This document shows positions 1 to 10,948 of a stretch of 64,000 nt of DNA, piece after piece. The stretch spans positions 14,011,121 through 14,075,120 of the forward strand of contig NC_064047.1 of the NCBI RefSeq assembly GCF_932526225.1, read 5' to 3'. The notes below the pieces were generated by a model. It was not told the origin of the DNA. It saw only the letters and a program-made list of their open reading frames with translations, and searched no databases. The position numbers and the translations under genes are program-made. The stretch's first letter is position 1, and every line of letters starts with the position of its first letter. The stretch comes from Nematostella vectensis. Lineage: Eukaryota; Cnidaria; Anthozoa; Actiniaria; Edwardsiidae.

Positions 1-855
1 CCAGGTGCGGAAACACAATACCAGGTGCGACAACACAATACCAGGTGCGACAACACAATACCAGGTGCGACAACACAATACCAGGTGCGACAACACAATA
101 CCAGGTGCGGCAACACAGTACCAGGTGCGACAACACAATACCAGGTGCGACAACACAATACCAGGTGCGACAACACAGTACCAGGTGCGACAACACAGTA
201 CCAGGTGCGACAACACAGTACCAGGTGCGACAACACAACACCAGGTGCGGCAACACAATACCAGGTGCGACAACACAATACCAGGTGCGACAACACAGTA
301 CCAGGTGCGGAAACACAGTACCAGGTGCGGAAACACAGTACCAGGTGCGACAACACAATACCAGGTGCGACAACACAATACCAGGTGCGACAACACAATA
401 CCAGGTGCGACAACACAATACCAGGTGCGACAACACAATACCAGGTGCGACAACACAATACCAGGTGCGACAACACAATACCAGGTGCGACAACACAATA
501 CCAGGTGCGACAACACAATACCAGGTGCGACAACACAATACCAGGTGCGACAACACAATACCAGGTGCGACAACACAATACCAGGTGCGACAACACAATA
601 CCAGGTGCGGCAACACAATACCAGGTGCGGCAACACAATACCAGGTGCGGCAACACAATACCAGGTGCGGCAACACAATACCAGGTGCGACAACAAAATA
701 CCAGGTGCGACAACACAGTACCAGGTGCGACAACACAATACCAGGTGCGACAACACAGTACCAGGTGCGACAACACAGTACCAGGTGCGACAACACAATA
801 CCAAGTGCGACAACACAATACCAGGTGTGACAACACAATACCAGGTGCGACAACA
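1..855. repeat. 20-bp tandem array (window edge)
   Basis: About 43 copies of a 20-bp unit, CCAGGTGCGACAACACAATA on the + strand, continue past the left edge of the window. Variation is mostly GCGA/GCGG and AATA/AGTA, with runs of identical variants that suggest local copying. The unit has no stop codon in any forward frame, so three overlapping ORFs of about 260-300 codons run through it with a 20-residue period; I do not regard them as genes. Confidence 0.97.
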
Positions 856-956
856 CATCCATTTCCAGCAGCTAGTTTTCCGAAGATTTTGCAATATTTG
901 ACCTCGAATTTTGGAAATGAAGTATAAAACTTTGGTGATGTTTTATGATTATTTTG

Positions 957-1208
957 AGGTTTCATTTTTCCTCACCTACTTCACCTCACCTTCTATCACC
1001 ACACCTAACCTTAACTTATTTCACCTCACCTCATCTCACCTTGCCTCGCTTCACCTCATACCTTACCTTACCTCGCCTCACCTTACTTCGTCTTTTATCA
1101 CTTCACCCCAACTCACCTCGTCTCACCATACCTTACCTTTCACCATCTTCCCTGACCTTGCCTCTCCTTATCTCTCTTCAACTTGCCACACTTTTCTTCA
1201 GCTGACCT
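957..1208. repeat. pyrimidine-rich simple sequence
   Basis: Degenerate repeats of CTCACCTTAC-like blocks, almost entirely C and T with scattered A on the + strand. It ends just before the splice acceptor of the kinase exon at 1235 and may act as an extended polypyrimidine tract. The 855-956 stretch between it and the 20-bp array is unremarkable. Confidence 0.7.
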
Positions 1209-1234
1209 CATGAGCTCTCCTGTCTCTCCTCTAG

Positions 1235-1414
1235 CCACCGTGGCACGAGTGTGACAATAACTGGGCCATTATGTTCCGTGTGGGGGATGGAGGGATCCCC
1301 GCTATACCCGAGACCCTCAGCGAGGAGGGACAGGACTTCCTCTACCACTGCTTCCTTCACGACCCGCGTGACAGGGCTACCGCTAGCGGGCTCATGGATC
1401 ACTCTTTTGTCAAG
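1235..1414 (+). CDS. MAP3K4-like kinase, one internal exon
   Basis: A 180-nt open exon, exactly 60 codons, lies between a strong acceptor (TGTCTCTCCTCTAG, ending 1234) and a donor (CAAG then GTAGTA, from 1415). It encodes the last part of a protein kinase domain: it starts PPWHEC, contains IPETLSEEGQDFL, then HDPRDRATAS and ends LMDHSFVK. The DP-x2-R-x-TA-x4-H-x-F pattern is subdomain XI of STE kinases, and the PWHE start and DHSFVK end match the C-terminal end of MEKK4/MAP3K4, which acts upstream of p38/JNK. Upstream exons would lie left of the window. A possible final exon follows an acceptor-like TTTCAG at about 8140 and would add two Cys codons and a stop in phase; this is weak. A minus-strand ORF over the same bases is a shadow. 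Whether the gene is complete cannot be seen. Confidence 0.75.
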
Positions 1415-1570
1415 GTAGTAATTGTCACGCATTCAGCTTATACCACCTAGACCCATCGCTAGCTGTCACACACTTATCATGTCACGCAAGCATGTCACAC
1501 ACTAACCAAGTCATGCACTCATCATGTCACGCAAGGCCTAGCACTAGCTGTCACGCAAAAAAATCAAACA

Positions 1571-4500
1571 CACATTCGCTAACGTCCTTCACATAAAAAA
1601 ATGGCGCACTCGCTAATGTCCTTCACATGATAATAGCACACTCGCTAATGTCCTTCACATGATAATAGCACACTCGCTAATGTCCTTCACATGATAATAG
1701 CATACTCGCTAATGTCCTTCACAACATAATAGCATACTCGCTAATGTCCTTCACATGATAATAGCATACTCGCTAATGTCCTTCACACGATAATAGCATA
1801 CTCGCTAATGGACTTCACATGATAATAGCACACTCGCTAATGTCCTTCACATGATAATAGCATACTCGCTAATGTCCTTCACATGATATTAGCATAATCG
1901 CTAATGTCCTTCACATGATAATAACACACTCGCTAATGTCCTTCACATGATAATAGCATACTCGCTAATGTCCTTCACATGATAATAGCACACTCGCTAA
2001 TGTCCTTCACATGATAATAGCATACTTGCTAATGTCCTTCACATGATATTAGCATACTCGCTAATGTCCTTCACATGATAATAGCATACTCGCTAATGTC
2101 CTTCACATGATAATAGCATACTCGCTAATGTCCTTCACATGATAATAGCACACTCGCTAATGTCCTTCACATGATAATAGCATACTTGCTAATGTCCTTC
2201 ACATGATAATAGCATACTCGCTAATGTCCTTCACATGATAATAGCATACTCGCTAATGTCCTTCACATGATAATAACACACTCGCTAATGTCCTTCACAT
2301 GATAATAGCATACTCGCTAATGTCCTTTACATGATAATAGCATACTCGCTAATGTCCTTCACATGATAATAACATACTCGCTGATGTCCTTCACATGATA
2401 ATAGCACACTCGCTAATGTCCTTCACATGATAATAGCATACTCGCTAATGTCCTTCACATGATAATAGCATACTCGCTCATGTCCTTCACATGATAATAG
2501 CATACTCGCTAATGTCCTTCACATGATAATAGCATACTTGCTAATGTCCTTCACATGATAATAGCATACTCGCTAATGTCCTTCACATGATAATAGCATA
2601 CTCGCTAATGTCCTTCACATGATAATAGCATACTCGCTAATGTCCATCACATGATAATAGCCCACTCGCTAATGTCCTTCACATGATAATAGCACACTCG
2701 CTAATGTCCTTCACATGATAATAGCATACTCGCTAATGTCCTTCACATGATAATAGCATACTCGCTAATGTCCTTCACATGATAATAGCATACTCGCTAA
2801 TGTCCATCACATGATAATAGCATACTCGCTAATGGACTTCACATGATAATAGCATACTCGCTAATGTCCATCACATGATAATAGCATACTCGCTAATGGA
2901 CTTCACATGACAATAGCATACTCGCTAATGTCCATCACATGATAATAGCATACTCGCTAATGTCCTTCACATGACAATAGCATACTCGCTAATGTCCATC
3001 ACATGATAATAGCATACTCGCTAATGTCCTTCACATGATAATAGCATACTCGCTAATGTCCTTCACATGATAATAGCATACTCGCTAATGTCCATCACAT
3101 GATAATAGCATACTCGCTAATGTCCTTCACATGATAATAGCATACTCGCTAATGTCCATCACATGATAATAGCATACTCGCTAATGTCCATCACATGATA
3201 ATAGCATACTCGCTAATGTCCTTCACATGATAATAGCACACTCGCTAATGTCCATCACATGATAATAGCATACTCGCTAATGTCCTTCACATGATAATAG
3301 CATACTCGCTAATGGACTTCACATGATAATAGCATACTCGCTAATGTCCTTCACATGATAATAGCATACTCGCTAATGTCCTTCACATGATAATAGCATA
3401 CTCGCTAATGTCCTTCACATGATAATAGCATACTCGCTAATGTCCTTCACATGATAATAGCATACTCGCTAATGTCCTTCACATGATAATAGCACACTCG
3501 CTAATGTCCATCACATGATAATAGCATACTTGCTAATGTCCTTCACATGATAATAGCATACTCGCTAATGTCCATCACATGATAATAGCATACTCGCTAA
3601 TGTCCATCACATGATAATAGCACACTCGCTAATGTCCATCACATGATAATAGCATACTCGCTAATGTCCATCACATGATAATAGCATACTCGCTAATGTC
3701 CATCACATGATAATAGCATACTCGCTAATGTCCTTCACATGATAATAGCATACTCGCTAATGTCCATCACATGATAATAGCATACTCGCTAATATCCTTC
3801 ACATGATAATAGCATACTCGCTAATGTCCTTCACATGATAATAGCATACTCGCTAATGTCCTTCACATGATAATAGCATACTCGCTAATGTCCTTCACAT
3901 GATAATAGCACACTCGCTAATGTCCTTCACATGATAATAGCACACTCGCTAATGTCCTTCACATGATAATAGCATACTCGCTAATGTCCTTCACACGATA
4001 ATAGCACACTCGCTAATGTCCGTCACATGATAATAGCATACTCGCTAATGGACTTCACATGATAATAGCATACTCGCTAATGGACTTCACATGATAATAG
4101 CATACTCGCTAATGTCCTTCACATGATAATAGCATACTCGCTTATGTCCTTCATATGATAATAGCATACTCGCTAATGTCCTTCACATGATAATAGCACA
4201 CTCGCTAATGTCCTTCACATGATAATAGCACACTCGCTAATGTCCGTCACATGATAATAGCATACTCGCTAATGTTCTTCACATGATAATAGCACACTCG
4301 CTAATGTCCTTCACATGATAATAGCATACTCGCTAATGTCCTTCACATGATAATAGCACACTCGCTAATGTCCTTCACATGATAATAGCACACTCGCTAA
4401 TGTCCTTCACATGATAATAGCATACTCGCTAATGTCCTTCACACGATAATAGCACACTCGCTAATGTCCGTCACATGATAATAGCATACTCGCTAATGTC

Positions 4501-7500
4501 CTTCACATGATAATAGCATACTCGCTAATGTCCTTCACATGATAATAGCATACTCGCTAATGTCCTTCACATGATATTAGCACACTCGCTAATGTCCTTC
4601 ACATGATAATAGCATACTCGCTCATGTCCTTCACATGATAATAGCATACTCGCTAATGTCCTTCACATGATAATAGCATACTTGCTAATGTCCTTCACAT
4701 GATAATAGCATACTCGCTAATGTCCTTCACATGATAATAGCATACTCGCTAATGTCCTTCACATGATAATAGCATACTCGCTAATGTCCATCACATGATA
4801 ATAGCCCACTCGCTAATGTCCTTCACATGATAATAGCACACTCGCTAATGTCCTTCACATGATAATAGCATACTCGCTAATGTCCTTCACATGATAATAG
4901 CATACTCGCTAATGTCCTTCACATGATAATAGCATACTCGCTAATGTCCTTCACATGATAATAACACACTCGCTAATGTCCTTCACATGATAATAGCATA
5001 CTCGCTAATGTCCTTCACATGATAATAGCATACTCGCTAATGTCCATCACATGATAATAGCATACTCGCTTATGGACTTCACATGATAATAGCATACTCG
5101 CTAATGTCCATCACATGATAATAGCATACTCGCTAATGGACTTCACATGACAATAGCATACTCGCTAATGTCCATCACATGATAATAGCATACTCGCTAA
5201 TGTCCTTCACATGATAATAGCATACTCGCTAATGTCCTTCACATGATAATAGCATACTCGCTAATGTCCATCACATGATAATAGCATACTCGCTAATGTC
5301 CTTCACATGATAATAACATACTCGCTAATGTCCATCACATGATAATAGCATACTCGCTAATGTCCATCACATGATAATAGCATACTCGCTGATGTCCTTC
5401 ACATGATAATAGCATACTCGCTAATGTCCTTCACATGATAATAGCACACTCGCTAATGTCCATCACATGATAATAGCATACTCGCTAATGTCCTTCACAT
5501 GATAATAGCATACTCGCTAATGTCCTTCACATGATAATAGCATACTCGCTAATGTCCTTCACATGATAATAGCATACTCGCTAATGTCCATCACATGATA
5601 ATAGCATACTCGCTAATGTCCTTCACATGATAATAGCATACTCGCTAATGTCCTTCACATGATAATAGCATACTCGCTAATGTCCTTCACATGATAATAG
5701 CATACTCGCTAATGTCCTTCACATGATAATAGCACACTCGCTAATGTCCTTCACATGATAATAGCACACTCGCTAATGTCCATCACATGATAATAGCATA
5801 CTCGCTAATGTCCTTCACACGATAATAGCACACTCGCTAATGTCCGTCACATGATAATAGCATACTCGCTAATGTCCTTCACATGATAATAGCATACTCG
5901 CTAATGTCCTTCACATGATAATAGCATACTCGCTAATGTCCTTCACATGATAATAGCACACTCGCTAATGTCCTTCACATGATAATAGCACACTCGCTAA
6001 TGTCCATCACATGATAATAGCATACTCGCTAATGTCCTTCACACGATAATAGCACACTCGCTAATGTCCGTCACATGATAATAGCATACTCGCTAATGGA
6101 CTTCACATGATAATAGCATACTCGCTAATGGACTTCACATGATAATAGCATACTCGCTAATGTCCTTCACATGATAATAGCACACTCGCTAATGTCCTTC
6201 ACATGATAATAGCATACTCGCTTATGTCCTTCACATGATAATAGCATACTCGCTAATGTCCTTCACATGATAATAGCACACTCGCTAATGTTCTTCACAT
6301 GATAATAGCATACTCGCTAATGTCCTTCACATGATAATAGCATACTCGCTAATGTCCTTCATATGATAATAGCATACTCGCTAATGTCCTTCACATCATA
6401 ATAGCATACTCGCTGATGTCCTTCACATGATAATAGCATACTCGCTAATGTCCTTCACATGATAATAGCATACTCGCTAATGTCCTTCACATGATAATAG
6501 CACACTCGCTAATGTCCGTCACATGATAATAGCATACTCGCTAATGTCCGTCACATGATAATAGCATACTCGCTAATGTTCTTCACATGATAATAGCATA
6601 CTCGCTAATGTCCTTCACATGATAATAGCACACTCGCTAATGTCCTTCACATGATAGCACACTCGCTACTGTCCTTCACATGATAATAGCATACTCGCTA
6701 ATGTCCGTCACATGATAATAGCACACTCGCTAATGTCCGTCACATGATAATAGCATACTCGCTAATGGACTTCACATGATAATAGCATACTCGCTAATGG
6801 ACTTCACATGATAATAGCATACTCGCTAATGTCCTTCACATGATAATATCACACTCGCTAATGTCCTTCACATGATAATAGCATACTCGCTAATGTCCAT
6901 CACATGATAATAGCATACTCGCTAATGTCCTTCACATGATAATAGCACACTCGCTAATGTCCTTCACATGATAATAGCACACTCGCTAATGTCCGTCACA
7001 TGATAATAGCATACTCGCTAATGTCCTTCACATGATAATAGCATACTCGCTGATGTCCTTCACATGATAATATCACACTCGCTAATGTCCTTCACATGAT
7101 AATAGCACACTCGCTAATGTCCGTCACATGATAATAGCATACTCGCTAATGGACTTCACATGATAATAGCATACTCGCTAATGGACTTCACATGATAATA
7201 GCACACTCGCTAATGTCCTTCACATGATAATAGCATACTCGCTTATGTCCTTCACATGATAATAGCATACTCGCTAATGTCCTTCACATGATAATAGCAC
7301 ACTCGCTAATGTCCTTCACATGATAATAGCACACTCGCTAATGTCCGTCACATGATAATAGCATACTCGCTAATGTCCGTCACATGATAATAGCATACTC
7401 GCTAATGTTCTTCACATGATAATAGCATACTCGCTAATGTCCTTCACATGATAATAGCACACTCGCTAATGTCCTTCACATGATAGCACACTCGCTAATG

Positions 7501-8064
7501 TCCTTCACATGATAATAGCATACTCGCTAATGTCCGTCACATGATAATAGCACACTCGCTAATGTCCGTCACATGATAATAGCATACTCGCTAATGGACT
7601 TCACATGATCAAATAGCATACTCGCTAATGGACTTCACATGATAATAGCATACTCGCTAATGTCCTTCACATGATAATATCACACTCGCTAATGTCCTTC
7701 ACATGATAATAGCATACTCGCTAATGTCCATCACATGATAATAGCATACTCGCTAATGTCCTTCACATGATAATAGCACACTCGCTAATGTCCTTCACAT
7801 GATAATAGCACACTCGCTAATGTCCGTCACATGATAATAGCATACTCGCTAATGTCCTTCACATGATAATAGCATACTCGCTGATGTCCTTCACATGATA
7901 ATAGCACACTCGCTAATGTCCTTCACATGATAATAGCACACTCGCTAATGTCCGTCACATGATAATAGCATACTCGCTAATGGACTTCACATGATAATAG
8001 CATACTCGCTAATGGACTTCACATGATAATAGCATACTCGCTAATGTCCTTCACATGATAATAG
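1571..8064. repeat. 32-bp tandem array, about 200 copies
   Basis: The unit is TAATGTCCTTCACATGATAA followed by TAGCATACTCGC, 32 bp in all. Recurrent variants are CATACTCG/CACACTCG and TCCTTCAC/TCCATCAC/TCCGTCAC/GGACTTCAC. Variants recur in blocks: a shortened unit lacking TAATA occurs at about 6651 and again 829 bp later at about 7480, followed by the same series of variants, so larger blocks of about 26 units have been duplicated. Before the array (1440-1570) there are loose repeats of TCATGTCACGCA. The array lies in the intron after the MAP3K4-like exon if the gene continues to the right. Confidence 0.97.
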
Positions 8065-9510
8065 CATGACCCCTTCCTTCCCACCTTAACACTAACCCAT
8101 TAATGTCTTTCACATAATAATAGCATGACTTGAATTTCAGTGTTGTTGATGTATGGCGTTATCTCAATCGTGGAAGCCAAAGATGGGAGAATGGGATTTC
8201 TAAAGATGGAAAAAGTGTATCGATAGGGAATTGTTAACTTGACCTTTTATATCCATTAACAATTATAAATGGACTCATAAGTAATAATAATTTCTTAATT
8301 GGCTGTCTAAGAAAATATATAGCTATGCAAGTTATTTAGTTTATTAGTTGTACAGTATTTTAGTTGTATAGTTAGTTAAACATTTTAATTAAAAATCTCA
8401 CATTTTATTTTATTGTATTTTAAATGAGCTTTTCTATGGTTTTCATAAATCTTACCACGCTTGTATCTCTACATTGAGTGTTTTATTATAAAAGTCTTTC
8501 TTGTTTATAAGTGACACGAGCCATAAAGACTTCAGCCGTTATCAATGCTGGGGACTTCATTTGGTGGCCTTTCTTTGACCGACAGTTCCTTATCATAACC
8601 GTGAATTGGACTGGCCAGTTACTCTGCCTGACCTTGACTTGCTGTGATTTTGATTTTCGTCTTCGTGAGACCATGCTACTTTGAATGACTGGCTTTGGCT
8701 TCGCCAGACTTTACCATTACTTCCAATGACTGACTTTGACTTCACCATGACTTCCAGTGACTGACTTTGACTTCGTGAGACCGTGACTTCCAATGACTGA
8801 CTTTGACTTCGTGAGACCATGACTTCCAGTGACTGGCTTTGATTCACTATACTGTACCTGGATGTGGTTCCGAATAACTGACTTCGTATTACTTTACAAG
8901 ACTCTAACTTCTCATAATAATGACTTTCACCATAAGCCATGACTTTGACATAATATTTTTAATAGACTGTTTTAACTTTAGCTAACTAAGTTGACCAAAT
9001 TTGACTAAGTCTGATCATAAGAATCGCAAACTGGTACTGATCACCATTTTCGACTGACGAGTCAAAGTGAGTAAAGGTCAGAAAGCACCAGCCAGTCAGC
9101 CCTGGTGACACAGGGACGTAACAGCCACTTTATATTATCTCCCCAAAAGTGTTGTAATATCTTGGGCAAGGCTATTTGTATTTATTTATTCTTGTACTGT
9201 ATCGATATTGTATGGATTAACTTATTTCATACCATTTAAACACATGACACATGAGTATTATGTCAAATGTAAATTATTCACATCTTTCTTGTCGAAGCCG
9301 AAAGTGCACTTGTCGACCATGCCCCCGAATTTTAAAATCTCTCTCTTGCTTGTTTGAAAAACTTTCTTTTTTATAAGGAAAGCTATCTAGTCCATAATGA
9401 TTATGATTGAAATTGAAATCCGCTGGAACAGTTGTATGTAATACTATCTTTAGAGTAAACATATATGAAAAAGTGAATAAAGAATAATTTTACTTTTGAA
9501 TTTCTATTTG
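8065..9510. other. AT-rich stretch with a short degenerate repeat
   Basis: No gene is supported. At about 8690-8850 there are four or five diverged copies of a 36-bp unit (GACTGACTTTGACTTCGTGA then GACCATGACTTCCAAT). It produces a 115-codon minus-strand ORF rich in SQSQSLEV repeats, which is a product of the tandem repeat. The rest is AT-rich without recognisable structure. Confidence 0.6.
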
Positions 9511-9735
9511 GTGGGGAGTGGCGCGATAGCTTGTTACGAGGCTCGTCTCTCAAGCAAGAAGACCAGGTTCGACCCAGGTCAGATCAACTTGTTGTAAAAA
9601 CCTGGCTCTCTACATTGGGGTCTGTCATTCCCTCTTCTTCTCAGAGAAGGACGTTATGCCGGAGGGTCCCGTAAGCCAGTGGGTCCCATAAGCCGGAGGT
9701 CCCATAAGCTAGAGGGTCCCGTAAGCCATAAATAA
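9511..9735 (+). mobile_element. tRNA-derived SINE
   Basis: A GC-richer block in AT-rich DNA begins GTGGGGAGTGGCGCGATAGC and contains GGTTCGACCC at 9566-9575, an exact Pol III B box. A looser A-box-like segment (TGGCGCGATAG) lies about 45 bp upstream. After the tRNA-like head, the body ends in four imperfect copies of a GGGTCCCGTAAGCC unit and an AAT-rich tail (9729-9750). No terminal CCA and no complete cloverleaf were made out, so this is a SINE and not a tRNA gene. Confidence 0.55.
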
Positions 9736-9739
9736 TAAT

Positions 9740-10325
9740 CAAATCAAATAATCGCTAAAGCACAGCCGGCAAATATACTCGCTTACTCTTGTGGAAGAAA
9801 GATTTTTCAGCTCAAAAGCTATATTGAACTTCCCTTTACCCCCGATGACAAATCTTTGGTCGCTATTAGCTACATCCGTGAGGCATAAAGAAAATGACCA
9901 CAAACTATAAGCTGTCAATAAAATATTGCATATTATTTGCATATATTTTAGACAGTGAAAGTTTAAAGTTCAACTGTTTGTAGACAATTAAAAGCCTACA
10001 ATAAACACTGAATCCAGACATTCACAGTACCACGACTCTGCCCCTTTAATGACCTTGATTAGAAGATAGTTTTATATTCTTAACGCTCCTGTTTGAATTG
10101 CTAGGCCAAAATAAACACAGTGATTGAATAAGAATAAGGTATAGGTTTTAACATCCTATCCGCAAGGTATTTATTGTAAACTATTTATTATTCTCGGAAC
10201 ATTAGCTATGTAATGTTATTTTGAATTAAAAAGAATTCCTTTATACGGACTAGTGTGTGAATTTCGTGAATGATTATGCTCAGGTTCGTAATGTATCATA
10301 CATGCGTTTTTCCAGGAAATCCTCA
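9740..10325. other. AT-rich, nothing recognised
   Basis: Single-copy AT-rich sequence between the SINE and the LINE remnant. Only short ORFs without recognisable motifs occur. Confidence 0.6.
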
Positions 10326-10367
10326 AATGCGCATAAATACCGTCTTTACTGTATATTATCGAGAGCT
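10326..10367 (+). repeat. single copy of the 43-bp unit of 13.8-14.0 kb
   Basis: AAATGCGCATAAATACCGTC and the following bases to TTATCGAGAG match the tandem unit at 13830-14022. Here the single copy directly abuts the 5' edge of a truncated LINE. Confidence 0.75.
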
Positions 10368-10948
10368 CCTTGGTCCTCCTTGGTGTACATATTAGTTCGG
10401 ATCTCTCCTGGGGCAAACATGTTGAATATGTCATAAAGAAGGCGAATAAGAGGCTATATTCTCTCCGTGTTCTCAGAAAGGCTGGTGTCGCGCCGGTTGA
10501 ACTGGTTCAGATCTACTGTTCCCTCGTGCGGTCGGTAATGGAATATGCTGCACCGGTGTGGGCCGCCCTTCCTGAGTACCTGGCGTGTTTATTGGAAACA
10601 ATACAAAAAGAGCGCTTAGAATCATCTTTCCATTCGATGAATACAGTGTAGCTTGTAACCGAGCGGGCTTACAGTCTCTGGCTAACCGTCGCGAGATTAT
10701 CTCGGCTGCATTTGTTACAAAGGCTAAGGATGTCAAACCTCTCAGTGATGTAATTCCAAGGGGAATACCAATAAGCCACGGGTACTCCCTTAGATCAGGG
10801 CCGCAGCGCCCTCAAATGCCCAAAGGGCGCACAAATAGATTCAACAATCTTGCCACTGTGCGATATGTATAATGCTATTAATGTTATAAGAGTGTTTTCT
10901 GACCGCCACTGTAATTCAGTGTACATACTGCAAAGTGGATAATAAACG
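10368..10948 (+). pseudogene. CR1/L2-like LINE, reverse transcriptase C-terminal remnant
   Basis: The reading begins LGVHISSDLSWGKHV and runs through ANKRLYSLRVLRKAGV, VQIYCSLVRSVMEYA and LPEYL, the thumb/C-terminal segment typical of CR1-like and related non-LTR reverse transcriptases. A frameshift near 10605 moves the reading to the next frame (ALRIIFPFDEY, then LQSLANRREIISAAF), which stops at 10870. The catalytic YADD part is absent, so this is a 5'-truncated copy. The 3' end lies near AATAAACGATCATTAATA (about 10940). It is dead; the family assignment rests on recalled motifs. Confidence 0.85.

Noticed and set aside
5-901. Three overlapping forward ORFs of 260-300 codons in the 20-bp array
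   Set aside because: Equal openness in all three frames and strict 20-residue periodicity follow from a stop-free unit; no domain and no codon-position bias.
1208-1432. Minus-strand 74-codon ORF
   Set aside because: Shadow of the + strand kinase exon, which has splice sites and recognisable kinase motifs.
1571-8064. CRISPR-like array
   Set aside because: Direct tandem units without unique spacers in a eukaryotic context; a minisatellite.
8593-8940. 115-codon SQSQSLEV-rich minus-strand ORF
   Set aside because: Encoded by a degenerate 36-bp tandem repeat without a recognisable domain.
9511-9600. tRNA gene
   Set aside because: A B box is present, but I could not fold acceptor and anticodon stems and the block has a SINE-like body and tail.
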